From Rhizobium rhizogenes NBRC 13257 (GTDB taxonomy: Bacteria > Pseudomonadota > Alphaproteobacteria > Rhizobiales > Rhizobiaceae), in contig NZ_BAYX01000003.1 in assembly GCF_000696095.1 (NCBI RefSeq), positions 516,041-580,040 on the forward strand: a stretch of 64,000 bases of DNA, in the 5' to 3' direction. Each line of letters starts with the position of its first letter. Position 1 is the first letter of the stretch. The notes below the pieces were generated by a model. It worked only from the letters and a program-made list of their open reading frames with translations, searched no databases and was not told the DNA's origin. Of this stretch, positions 44,883 to 52,799 are shown piece after piece. The translations under genes were made by a program, and so were the position numbers.

Positions 44883-46970
44883 TCAAGCGATCGAGCGACG
44901 TCTGATCCGGACGGGCGGGATGCGGCCGGAAAACGATGCCGGAAATTCGGCATCGATGGTTTCTTCAGACAGAAATATCTGTCCGACCGGCTTCGGCCGC
45001 CCAAGGAAAAAGCCTTGGGCTTCGTCACAGCCTTCGACTTTGAGGATTTCAAGCTGGTGGTTTGTCTCGACCCCCTCGGCAAGAACCGGGATTTCAAGGC
45101 TTCGGCCAAGCGTCAGCACGGCCCGCACGATGGCTTTCGCCTGGATGCTGCCCTCCACTTCGCTCATGAAGGAGCGATCGAGCTTGATCTTGTCGAAGGG
45201 GAATGAGCGCAGCGTATCCAGCGACGAATAGCCCGTTCCGAAATCGTCTATCGCTATGGTTACGCCCAGCGCCTTGATCTGACGCAGCACATGCAGCGTG
45301 CGGGTCTTGTCGGCGATGATGGTGGACTCGGTGATTTCGAGCTCCAGCCGGCTTGGCGAGAGCCCTGTTTCGAGCAGGATTTCGTGCACAAGCCGGGCAA
45401 GGTCGGCATGGGCAAACTGGACAGGCGAAAGGTTGACGGCGATCTTGTAGCGCTTGTCCCATGAGGCAGCCTGCTTGCAAGCCGTCCGTAGCACCCATTC
45501 GCCGATCGCAAGGATAGTGCCGCTTTCCTCCGCGATCGGAATGAATTCCGCCGGGGGCACCTTGCCGCGTTCAGGATGGTTCCAGCGCGCCAGAACCTCA
45601 TATCCGCAGACCTCGCCTGTGCGAACCGAGGTTTGCACCTGGTAGTGCAGCTCGAGCTGATCCAGCTCGACGGCGCGGCGCAGATCCTGGGCAAGCGTAT
45701 GACGTTCGCGGGCAGCTTCATCCATCCTGGATTCGTAGAAGCAGACGGCGCGCCCGACATCGGCCTTGGCGCGGTACATCGCCAGATCGGCATTGCTGAC
45801 AAGGCGCTCTTGATCCCGTCCATCGTCGGGATAGACGGCGACGCCGATGCTGGCGCCCGTCACCGTCTCGAAATCGTCGATCCGGATCGGTTCGAACATG
45901 GTCTTTTCCAGTCGCGCGACGAAGTCCAGCAGCTCGTTTTGCCCGTTGAACCGCTTGACGGCAGCAAACTCGTCGCCACCGACGCGGGCGACGAATTCGC
46001 CGTCCTTCACCAGACGTGCGAGCCGACGTCCGATCGCCTTGAGGGCCTGGTCGCCAGCCTTGTGTCCGCGAAGATCGTTGATTTCCTTGAAGCGGTCGAG
46101 GTCGATGCCGATGACGGCAAGTTTCGCATTCTCGCGTTCCGCCTGTTCCATCTCTTGGTTGAGATGGTCGGCAAAGCTGCCACGGTTGGGCAGGCCGGTC
46201 AGCAGGTCGTTGAGCGCCATGTGCTGGAGCTTCTGGATGGATTCTTGCGTGGCGTGTTCATCAATCATGTAGCTGGCGACGCCGGTGCCGACGATCAGTA
46301 GGCCGACGCCAGCGACGGCAATGGCCATTGCCTGCAATACATGCGGGTCGGTGCCTGCGGCACCCGTCGCCAAAGGAGTGAGCGATACGGCGGCCATCGC
46401 AGTGAAATGGAGCGTCACGACGGCAAGGACGAAGAGCGCAAGTGCGAGGAGAGGCGAATGGCGCCAGGGCCGACGGATGGCCTGGCTGAAGGCGAATGCC
46501 GCGATGACCATGGACAGCATGATCGAGCTGGCCACGTAATCCACGTTCCACTCGATGATGCCATCGACGTGATAGGCCATCATGCCGGTGTAATGCATGG
46601 CCGAGATCGCCAAACCAACGACCAAGCCGCCTGCTTCCGGCGCCAGTCTGAAACCGCGCAGCGAGGCGGTCGTAAAGCCGAAGGCGCAGCCTGTCACGGC
46701 TACCAGCAGCGACACCATGGTCAGGATCGGACCGAAGGTGATCGCCGCTTCGGTCTCATAGGCGAGCATGGCGATGAAGTGGGTGCACCAGACCGAGGAG
46801 CCAGCCGCAACGGAGGTCAGAAACAGCCATCCACCGCGCTGAAGTCCCAGTGTCGTCTCCGACCGTCGCAACAGATTGAGGGTGATCCACCCGCCACTGA
46901 TACAGACGAACGCCGCAAGAAGAACGAGCCACAGATTATGCTCCGTGGTGATGCATGATATGACGCGCAC
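44883..46970 (-). CDS. MHYT-GGDEF-EAL membrane protein (cyclic-di-GMP turnover)
   Basis: A 695-residue inner-membrane signalling protein. Seven helices (about 10-240) carry three MHYT-type motifs (WCTHFIAMLAY, AMHYTGMMAY, TLHFTAMAAV), proposed to bind copper and sense O2, CO or NO. A GGDEF domain follows (about 250-420) with intact GGDEF, then an EAL domain (about 435-690) with EVLARW, DDFGTGYSSL and KLDRSF. The I-site position before GGDEF is degenerate. Both synthesis and breakdown of cyclic-di-GMP are possible. The GTG start at 46970 gives the usual RVxxCITxEH start. Confidence 0.9.
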   Translation of the reverse strand: MRVISCITTEHNLWLVLLAAFVCISGGWITLNLLRRSETTLGLQRGGWLFLTSVAAGSSVWCTHFIAMLAYETEAAITFGPILTMVSLLVAVTGCAFGFTTASLRGFRLAPEAGGLVVGLAISAMHYTGMMAYHVDGIIEWNVDYVASSIMLSMVIAAFAFSQAIRRPWRHSPLLALALFVLAVVTLHFTAMAAVSLTPLATGAAGTDPHVLQAMAIAVAGVGLLIVGTGVASYMIDEHATQESIQKLQHMALNDLLTGLPNRGSFADHLNQEMEQAERENAKLAVIGIDLDRFKEINDLRGHKAGDQALKAIGRRLARLVKDGEFVARVGGDEFAAVKRFNGQNELLDFVARLEKTMFEPIRIDDFETVTGASIGVAVYPDDGRDQERLVSNADLAMYRAKADVGRAVCFYESRMDEAARERHTLAQDLRRAVELDQLELHYQVQTSVRTGEVCGYEVLARWNHPERGKVPPAEFIPIAEESGTILAIGEWVLRTACKQAASWDKRYKIAVNLSPVQFAHADLARLVHEILLETGLSPSRLELEITESTIIADKTRTLHVLRQIKALGVTIAIDDFGTGYSSLDTLRSFPFDKIKLDRSFMSEVEGSIQAKAIVRAVLTLGRSLEIPVLAEGVETNHQLEILKVEGCDEAQGFFLGRPKPVGQIFLSEETIDAEFPASFSGRIPPVRIRRRSIA

Positions 46971-47301
46971 TCTGAAATCCCAAGCCTATGGATGGCGACG
47001 ACCGAACTCTTTGACGGCTACCTGCCACACCGATAATCAGGGGCCAAGTTTTTCGAGGGCAAACGATAATATCGGGTAAAGACCGAATGTGTGGCTTGGG
47101 GAAAAGGCAGGTTTGCGAATAAATTCACCGTTTCGTCACAGATGCGGTCTCCCCCCCAAACATTAAGCCGAGCGAAATCGGCTATACCGGGCATGGCTTT
47201 CGAAAATGGACGGCAGGTCGAGCAGAGGTCCCAACATCTCCTACCCAAGCCGCCGCCCTTTTTTCACATAGTCAGAAACGAACGATTGTTGTCGCCGTTC
47301 A
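46971..47301. other. 331-bp intergenic region
   Basis: This gap separates two minus-strand genes. It contains a run of eight C at 47149-47156 and a moderately AT-rich stretch at 47030-47140 that could hold the promoter of the MHYT protein. Open frames here are short and unlike any family I know. No hairpin with a T-run was seen. Confidence 0.4.
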
Positions 47302-48102
47302 TCAAAGGGCAAGCAATTCGCTTGTGGTATCGACCTGCTCGCTTGAGGCATAGAGGCTGCCAAAGTCTGACGGCTGCGGCGGCTGTTGCGCCTTCATGGC
47401 CGTCTCGAACTGGCTTTGCGTTAGCGATCCGGAACTGGACGTGTCGAGGCTGTCAAACAGGGACGTTGCCTGATCCTCGCTCACGTCGGATGGACGAGCC
47501 GCGACGAATTCCGCCTCGCTGACGCTGCCGTCGCCATCCGTATCCATCTCGGAGAACATGCTGGACAGCTGATCGTCGCTCGGTGGTCCGCCAGCCGGAG
47601 GTGGCGGCGGCTGCTGGCCGGACTGCATGGCGCTTGCCAGCTGCGATTCCGTGAGCGATCCGGTGTTCTCAGTATCGAAGCTTGCAAACAGATTTGTTGC
47701 CTGTTCCTCGCTCACGTCGGATGGACGAGCCGCGACAAACTCCGCTTCGCTGATGTTACCGTCGCCATCCGTATCCATAGCCTTGATCATGTTGGTCTGA
47801 TCGCTGGTGCTGGAAGCAGCTTGCGTGCTCGATGTGCTGCTGGTGGATGCGGTATCCGAGCTTGAGCTCGAATCATCGTCGCTGCTGCCAGACTGCAGAT
47901 TGAGCATCATCGACATCAGCTGCGCGGCCAACTGCTGTGCCGTCGTCGCCAGAGACTGATCGTCGGACGACGAAGACGAATCCTTGCTGGACGATCCGCT
48001 ACCCAGGACAGAAGAAAGGGCATCGTCCGTTGACGACGCTGCAGAACGTGATCGCAGAGATTGATAATAACTATTTGAACTAATTGAAGTAATGCTCGTC
48101 AT
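47302..48102 (-). CDS. Serine-rich EF-hand calcium-binding protein, calsymin-like
   Basis: A 266-residue protein. The start at 48102 has GGAGG about 7 bases upstream; longer frames lack support. The first 100 residues are low-complexity Ser/Asp. Then two repeated units follow, each with one canonical EF-hand (D110-E121 and D187-E198, DxDxDG) and one degenerate loop (near 143-154 and 220-231). The units share EAEFVAARPSDVSE. There is no Sec signal peptide. The architecture recalls calsymin of Rhizobium etli, a secreted EF-hand repeat protein made during nodule colonisation, but orthology is not shown. It may bind Ca outside the cell through an unconventional export route. Confidence 0.8.
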   Translation of the reverse strand: MTSITSISSNSYYQSLRSRSAASSTDDALSSVLGSGSSSKDSSSSSDDQSLATTAQQLAAQLMSMMLNLQSGSSDDDSSSSSDTASTSSTSSTQAASSTSDQTNMIKAMDTDGDGNISEAEFVAARPSDVSEEQATNLFASFDTENTGSLTESQLASAMQSGQQPPPPPAGGPPSDDQLSSMFSEMDTDGDGSVSEAEFVAARPSDVSEDQATSLFDSLDTSSSGSLTQSQFETAMKAQQPPQPSDFGSLYASSEQVDTTSELLAL

Positions 48103-48594
48103 GGGGGCCTCCGGATGCGAGCGTTGAAATGACTCCGGTTTCTTACGCTTACTCGTTATGAACATATTGCCGTCGCGTCGGGCCGACTGATCTGTGGCAG
48201 CACGATCTTTGATACCGATATGAGCGGATGGGCGTGCCGAATGCTGTAAACCCAGCATTCTTCGCGTTCCTGCTTTGATGCTCACGCGTGCCCCCGCAGC
48301 GCATGAGTTCAAGATTGAACACGACAGATGAACGCCATCATGGCGCTATCGGCATCCGCACATTCTCGATCTGGCAATTCCCAACGAGCTACTGATGCAC
48401 AAGCAAACTTGTGCGTAGCTTATAGGAGCCGGGTGCACGCTCTCGGCTGCAATTTCTTCTGTGGATTGTTCGATTGGCTCAAAGCCATAGGGAGCCGACA
48501 ACCGCCGGCGCGGGTTCCGCGGCTCTGGCAAGTATCGATATGTCTGTCGACGGCAGCTTTGTAGGTGGGCTGACCGATTTGGACGCGTTAAACC
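48103..48594. other. Intergenic region of about 490 bp
   Basis: This lies between the terminator of the iron-type binding protein and the EF-hand gene, both on the minus strand. It should hold the EF-hand promoter; the first 60 bases after 48102 contain its ribosome site and several AT-rich tracts. Frames in this gap are short, have no ribosome site and resemble nothing known to me. Confidence 0.4.
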
Positions 48595-48626
48595 AAACCT
48601 GCGGGCGACAGGTCGCCCGCAGGTTT
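48595..48626 (-). terminator. Terminator of the iron-type binding-protein gene
   Basis: AAACCTGCGGGCGAC (48595-48609) and GTCGCCCGCAGGTTT (48612-48626) form a perfect 15-bp inverted repeat with only two bases between. In the minus-strand transcript the stem ends in GGTTT and runs on into GGTTTAAC. It starts 6 bases after the stop at 48633, which fits a Rho-independent terminator. Confidence 0.75.
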
Positions 48627-48632
48627 GTCGGA

Positions 48633-49772
48633 TCAAAGGCTTGCGTTCAGCGATACGAAATAGCCGGAACGGTATTCGACCGGCAGGAAGCGCTCGTGCA
48701 ATTCCTTGAACGTCGCTTCCGGATCGAGATCCTTGAACAGGTCCGGATGCAGCCACTTGGCGATCTGCTGTATGGCGACGAACTGGTAGGGATTGTTATA
48801 GAACTGATGCCAGATGGCGTGAACATTGCCGGTCTTGACCGCGGTGATGTCGGTGAAGGCCGGGCGGTGCATCAGCTTTTCCAGCTTCGATGTGGCCAGG
48901 GCCTTGTCCGCGCCGGGACCAACGCCGACCCAGTCGCCGCCGGGAACATAAAGTTCCCAGTTCGCACCGGTAACGATCACCTGGTCCGGGTTGGATGCAA
49001 TGATCTGTTCCGGATTGACCGTGCCGAACGTGCCGGGAATGATATCCTTGGCGAGATTGATGCCACCGGCCATTTCGACCATCCGGCCGAAATTCTCGTT
49101 GCCGAAAGACATGCAGCAATCGTCGCTGTAGCCGCCGGCGCGTTCGATGAAGACCACCGGCTTCTTGATGTCGCCGGCCTTGGCAAGCACGTCGGTGACG
49201 CGCGCCAACTGCTCATCATGGAATTTCACGAATTCCTCGGCGCGTGCCTCCTTGCCGAATAGCTTGCCGATCAGGCGCATGGACGGAGTCGTGTTCTCCA
49301 TCGCCTTCTCACGGAAGTCGACATAGACGAGCGGAATGCCAACCTTGGCCAGCTTCTCGATGTAGCCGCTTTCTTCCGTCGCCGACTTGGCGTCGATGTT
49401 CATGATGATGACATCGGGCTTCAGCGTTACAGCCTGTTCGATGTCGAAGGTGCCGTCCTTCATGCCGCCGAAGGTCGGGATCTTCTTCATCTCCGGATAT
49501 TTTTCCAGATAGGCATTGTAGCCGTCGAGATCGGCCTTCTGGAAGTCATCCCGCCAACCGATGATGCGCTTGAACGGCGCCTCCGTGTCGAGGGCTGCGG
49601 TGAAGTAGATCTGACGACCTTCGCCGAGAATGACGCGTTCCACCGGAACGCTGACCTGGACGTCGCGGCCGGTAATATCCTTGACCGTGACCTTCTCACC
49701 GGCGATAGCCATCCCGGAAAAAAGGGCAAACACGAGCGTGGCGACCGAAGCCACCTTGTTGAGGTTGAACAC
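48633..49772 (-). CDS. Iron-siderophore-type ABC substrate-binding protein (FecB/FepB fold), orphan
   Basis: A 379-residue periplasmic protein with a signal peptide ending MAIAG and a class III (TroA/FecB) binding fold: VTVKDITGRDVQVSVPVERVIL at about 27-48, then LKPDVIIMN near 118 and WHQFYNNPYQF near 320. Members bind ferric siderophores, haem, cobalamin or metal complexes. A GTG start follows CAGGAGAG. No permease or ATPase lies near, so it must work with components encoded elsewhere. An Irr-like iron box sits 70 bases upstream, which supports an iron role. The CC pair near residue 220 (SDDCCMSFGNE) is unusual in this family. Confidence 0.87.
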   Translation of the reverse strand: MFNLNKVASVATLVFALFSGMAIAGEKVTVKDITGRDVQVSVPVERVILGEGRQIYFTAALDTEAPFKRIIGWRDDFQKADLDGYNAYLEKYPEMKKIPTFGGMKDGTFDIEQAVTLKPDVIIMNIDAKSATEESGYIEKLAKVGIPLVYVDFREKAMENTTPSMRLIGKLFGKEARAEEFVKFHDEQLARVTDVLAKAGDIKKPVVFIERAGGYSDDCCMSFGNENFGRMVEMAGGINLAKDIIPGTFGTVNPEQIIASNPDQVIVTGANWELYVPGGDWVGVGPGADKALATSKLEKLMHRPAFTDITAVKTGNVHAIWHQFYNNPYQFVAIQQIAKWLHPDLFKDLDPEATFKELHERFLPVEYRSGYFVSLNASL

Positions 49773-49841
49773 TTGTCTCTCCTGAGCGATAAATTCGGAC
49801 GCGATTTATGTTTTTATGACTTTTGCAGTCAAGAATTATCT

Positions 49842-49858
49842 TTTAGAAGTCTTCTACG
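49842..49858. promoter_or_regulatory. Irr-type iron control element (ICE-like box)
   Basis: TTTAGAA-GTC-TTCTACG at 49842-49858 matches the described rhizobial iron control element TTTAGAA-N3-TTCTAAA at 12 of 14 defined positions; the core TAGAAGTCTTCTA is a perfect 13-base palindrome. It lies midway between the iron-type binding protein (-) and a methyltransferase (+). Irr binding would tie both to iron or haem status. Confidence 0.65.
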
Positions 49859-49888
49859 CTTAGTTGTTCTCTTGGAAAGAAATAGGAA

Positions 49889-50692
49889 ATGCAGACACTT
49901 AACCTGCGCTCCAATCACGATTTGCGCGACGAGATAAAGGCCTATTGGTCGATCCGGGCCGAGACTTTCGACAGCCAACCGGGGCATGAGATCTTTTCGG
50001 AGGAGGAGCGGGCGGCATGGCATGCGTTGCTTCAACGCCATCTCGGCGATGGTACGGGGCAGACGGCCCTCGATCTCGCCTGCGGCACGGCGGTCGTATC
50101 CCATTTGCTCGACGACATCGGCTACAGGGTGACGGGCATGGACTGGGCGGAGCCGATGTTGGAACGGGCGCGGGCGAAGGCGAAGACCCGTGGCCGGCCG
50201 ATCCGTTTCCTGATGGGGGACGCCGAAAACACCATGGAGCCGGATGGCGCCTATGATGTGGTCATCAACCGCCATCTGGTCTGGACGCTGGTCGATCCGC
50301 TCGCCGCCTTCAAGGAATGGCATCGCGTGCTGAAGCCGGGCGGGAAACTGCTGGTCATCGATGGCGACTTCGTTAATACGACCCTTGTCGCGAAGATTAC
50401 CGGTAGGCTTGCGGCCCTTATGGCACGTCTCCGTGGTCGAAATGCCCGGCCACAGAACGGGCCGGGCGCGGTACTTGCCGAAACCCACCGCAGCATTCTC
50501 TCTCGCGTCTATTTTTCCGAAGGCGCGCGCGCCGAAGCGGTGGCCGACCTCCTGAAGGCTGGCGGCTTTTCATCCGTGATCATCGATACGGACATGGGTG
50601 CCATCCACCGGACACAGCGCAAGAACTTTGATTTCCTGAAAGGGCTGGAGCGCGCCGCGCAGCACCGCTACGCTATCTGTGCTAGCAAATAG
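49889..50692 (+). CDS. Class I SAM-dependent methyltransferase
   Basis: A 267-residue cytoplasmic methyltransferase. Motif I is LDLACGTAVV (61-70), the acidic residue after beta2 is in VTGMDWAEPML, motif II-III region is FLMGDAENTM, and LKPGGKLLVIDGDF is the motif VI/post-II block. It is divergent from the iron-type binding protein and shares its promoter region with an Irr-like box. It may modify a siderophore, haem-related molecule or other small compound; the substrate cannot be inferred. AGGAA lies directly before the ATG. Confidence 0.85.
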   Translation: MQTLNLRSNHDLRDEIKAYWSIRAETFDSQPGHEIFSEEERAAWHALLQRHLGDGTGQTALDLACGTAVVSHLLDDIGYRVTGMDWAEPMLERARAKAKTRGRPIRFLMGDAENTMEPDGAYDVVINRHLVWTLVDPLAAFKEWHRVLKPGGKLLVIDGDFVNTTLVAKITGRLAALMARLRGRNARPQNGPGAVLAETHRSILSRVYFSEGARAEAVADLLKAGGFSSVIIDTDMGAIHRTQRKNFDFLKGLERAAQHRYAICASK

Positions 50693-50759
50693 GGCGGGTT
50701 TGATCTGGTATCTCTGATTTTCGATCGCGGTCGTTTCGAGTTTTGTGCCGGACCGCATC

Positions 50760-51167
50760 TCAATTGGCTGACGGAACCGGGCAGTCGAGGTCCCCATCGC
50801 CGCACTTCAGATATCCTTTGAGATCTTCGATACGGCTCCGCGTCATGTTGTTGAGACAGGAGCTGGAGATGAACGGATATACGGTGCCGCCCGTGACTTT
50901 AGAGCTTGAGAAATTGCATTCGGCGTCGCGATAGCCGACCCAGGCTTTCTGCGTCGATACCAATAATTTTTTGGTATCGGCGTCGTCCTTCAACCGCGCC
51001 TCGATCTGCTTATAGAGCACATTCAACTCGGCGTCCGATTTCGCATAGGCTTTGCCAGCGCAAATATTCATGTCGGTTTGGGTCGTGAGGTCGCCACAAT
51101 TTTGTTCGGCAAGCGCAAAGGTGGGCGTTGCCAAAATCAGCGCAATAGCAAAGGCTGTAATTCTCAT
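50760..51167 (-). CDS. LprI-family (DUF1311) secreted protein
   Basis: A 135-residue secreted protein. The start at 51167 has GGGGGAA upstream and gives a Sec signal peptide ending near FALAEQ. The remainder carries the LprI/DUF1311 pattern with conserved Cys pairs (NCGDL, NICAGKAY, AECNF, SSCLNNMTRSRI), whose founding member inhibits lysozyme. The C-terminal CGDGDLDCPVP adds a further Cys pair. It probably acts in the periplasm. No lysozyme gene is adjacent, though a GH25 protein is encoded elsewhere in the window. Confidence 0.82.
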   Translation of the reverse strand: MRITAFAIALILATPTFALAEQNCGDLTTQTDMNICAGKAYAKSDAELNVLYKQIEARLKDDADTKKLLVSTQKAWVGYRDAECNFSSSKVTGGTVYPFISSSCLNNMTRSRIEDLKGYLKCGDGDLDCPVPSAN

Positions 51168-51329
51168 TCGTATTCCCCCACTTATGTCGATAGCAAACGA
51201 TATTTCACTTGTGCCGAATATATAGCACCATCTTTCGGTAGCAAGCATCGCTGCCTCTTCCGCAAATATTGGTCGAACCAGAAATAGCGGCATCCGCCGC
51301 GACAGAGGCAATGTCGCGGCGGATGATTT

Positions 51330-51491
51330 TCAACCTTTAACGTCTGCGGTAGCCGTCATGGCTGCTTCTGCTTCGTTGAGCGCCTGGGCGCATTCTTCGC
51401 AGCAGACCTCGACAGTCTTGCCGCCGAGCTTGACCTTGATTGCCTCGGCATCGAGTTCGCAGTCGCAGGCAGCACAGGTACGTTGAGACAT
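51330..51491 (-). CDS. 53-residue Cys-rich metal-binding-type protein
   Basis: A very small protein with GGAGG 8 bases before the ATG at 51491. Cysteines are clustered as C6xxC9xC11 and C30C31xxC34, on either side of a short beta-hairpin (IKVKLGGKTVEV). This is the layout of YHS/TRASH-like treble-clef metal-binding modules. It could carry or sense Zn, Cu or another heavy metal. It lies just downstream of the AraC regulator, and a 42-bp element identical in most positions to one in front of the DUF1127 gene lies 47 bases upstream of its start. Confidence 0.75.
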   Translation of the reverse strand: MSQRTCAACDCELDAEAIKVKLGGKTVEVCCEECAQALNEAEAAMTATADVKG

Positions 51492-51538
51492 GTCAGTTCC
51501 TCCGTTTGATGTCCCCGGCTTGGGGATGCTGGGAGGAA

Positions 51539-51580
51539 ACCATTTCGCCGGCGCTGCCGCTGTCGGATTCTTTAGCGATT
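51539..51580 (-). repeat. 42-bp upstream element, copy A (in front of the Cys-rich gene)
   Basis: Copy A of an element that recurs at 52732-52773. The last 24 plus-strand bases (51557-51580) are identical in both copies, and flanking blocks ACCATTT and GCCGG also match. Both copies have the same orientation and lie 38-47 bases upstream of a minus-strand start codon, which suggests a promoter or activator site. Copy A also touches the AraC stop codon. Confidence 0.7.
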
Positions 51581-52416
51581 TATCGCGCCCGCAAATGGGC
51601 AAGCCGCTGGAATTCGGCGGGCGTACGGTCATAGGCCTGTTTGAAGGCGGCGCTGAAATGGCTGTGGCTCGAAAAGCCGAGATCCAGGCCAAGAGCCGTC
51701 AGGTCGTCATATTCGCCGAGGAGGTCGAGCGCCCGCGCCAGCCTTAGACGCAGTTGGTAGCGATAGAGTGGAATGCCCTCGACCTGCTGGAAGACCTGGG
51801 TGAGGTAAACCGGAGAGACGCCGACATCATGGGCGATGTCAGCCAGGGTCCATCGACGGGCAAGGTCGGACGACATGACAAGTTTGGCGCGATCGACCAG
51901 CTTCTGCCGTCCGATCGTTGCACCGGCGGCGTGCGAGGTGCGCTCACCAAGCGAACGCCGCACCAAAGTCAGCGCAAGCGTTTCCGCCTCCAGCGTCTCG
52001 GCGGCGCCGCGTTTAAGGCTATGCCGCAAGAGGGCGACCAGCGCCTGCGCGCGCGGATCGATCCGCCGGCGCTGGCGACGAAAGATCAGCGCATCCGCCG
52101 TCTGTGCCTGATCTTTCGGTGCCAGTTCGTCTAGCAAGGCTTCGTCGATTGAGACATCAATACAGGCATCGCCACCCTCGATCGGATGGCTGATCCGGTA
52201 TTCCTGCTCCCGGTTGAAAAACAGCACCTGGTTTGCCTCGGCCACCACATCCTTGCGCCCGACATGGCGCATGAAGACGCCGCGATAGGGGTAAACAAGG
52301 CTGGTCGAATGCGCGCATTCCTCGACGCTCTTATGCCGGCATGCGCCATCGCAGAGCACATCTCTTATCGTGACGGTCTTCGTCTTCAGCAAAAGGTCGA
52401 TTGAAAAACCTGACAT
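51580..52416 (-). CDS. AraC-family transcriptional regulator with N-terminal cysteines
   Basis: A 278-residue regulator. The N-terminal part holds C22, C26 and C34 (CDGACRHKSVEEC) and a cupin-like sensing region; the C-terminal 100 residues are the double helix-turn-helix AraC domain (LADIAHDVGVSPVYLTQVFQ and LGLDLGFSSHSHFSAAFKQ). The start at 52416 avoids overlap with the DUF1127 gene; a longer frame to 52518 would overlap it by 47 bases. The cysteines suggest metal, redox or thiol sensing. It is probably cotranscribed with DUF1127 and may activate the repeated element on each side of it. Confidence 0.85.
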   Translation of the reverse strand: MSGFSIDLLLKTKTVTIRDVLCDGACRHKSVEECAHSTSLVYPYRGVFMRHVGRKDVVAEANQVLFFNREQEYRISHPIEGGDACIDVSIDEALLDELAPKDQAQTADALIFRRQRRRIDPRAQALVALLRHSLKRGAAETLEAETLALTLVRRSLGERTSHAAGATIGRQKLVDRAKLVMSSDLARRWTLADIAHDVGVSPVYLTQVFQQVEGIPLYRYQLRLRLARALDLLGEYDDLTALGLDLGFSSHSHFSAAFKQAYDRTPAEFQRLAHLRAR

Positions 52417-52471
52417 GGCATAGTCCAATATCGGCGGCGCAAGCCTCTCAGCTCGCCACGTTCTAGCACAA

Positions 52472-52693
52472 TTATCTGTAGCGTGTGTAGATGTGCTCGT
52501 GACTATAGGCTTGGCCACGGGACAGGCCTATATCCTTCAACTGGTCGTCGGACAGTTCAAGCAGGGCATTGCGATTGCTTCGCGCCGTTAGTTTTGCGGC
52601 GATCTGCATCGGTATGGCTAACAGCCATCGCAATGCCGGGTAGATTTTTCGTTCAGTTCGGCGGAAGGATACACGGATCGCAGTCGTGGTCAT
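52472..52693 (-). CDS. DUF1127 small basic protein
   Basis: A 73-residue protein with the DUF1127 C-terminal motif LLELSDDQLKDIGLSRGQA near residues 45-63, followed by a short Tyr-rich tail. Small DUF1127 proteins in alphaproteobacteria are linked to RNA binding and to phosphate, carbon and stress metabolism. GGAG at 52698-52701 suits the ATG at 52693; the ATG at 52705 has no site. The gene lies 55 bases before the AraC gene on the same strand, and a 42-bp repeat element lies 38 bases upstream. Confidence 0.82.
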   Translation of the reverse strand: MTTTAIRVSFRRTERKIYPALRWLLAIPMQIAAKLTARSNRNALLELSDDQLKDIGLSRGQAYSHEHIYTRYR

Positions 52694-52731
52694 TGTCGTC
52701 TCCATCGGGCTTGTTTCGATGAGACGAGTTG

Positions 52732-52773
52732 ACCATTTGCCGGAAGTTTCCGCTGTCGGATTCTTTAGCGATT
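52732..52773 (-). repeat. 42-bp upstream element, copy B (in front of the DUF1127 gene)
   Basis: Copy B of the element described at 51539-51580, with the 24-base identical core at 52750-52773. Only the 5-6 bases between GCCGG and the core differ. It lies in the 106-bp gap between the chemoreceptor stop and the DUF1127 start. The spacing to the downstream gene is nearly the same as for copy A. Confidence 0.7.
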
Positions 52774-52799
52774 ATTCAGGCGAAACCTCGCCCGAGCGG

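Noticed and set aside
48633..50692. A siderophore biosynthesis cluster around the iron-type binding protein
   Set aside because: There are no NRPS, IucA/IucC-type or hydroxylase genes nearby. Only one binding protein and one methyltransferase are present.
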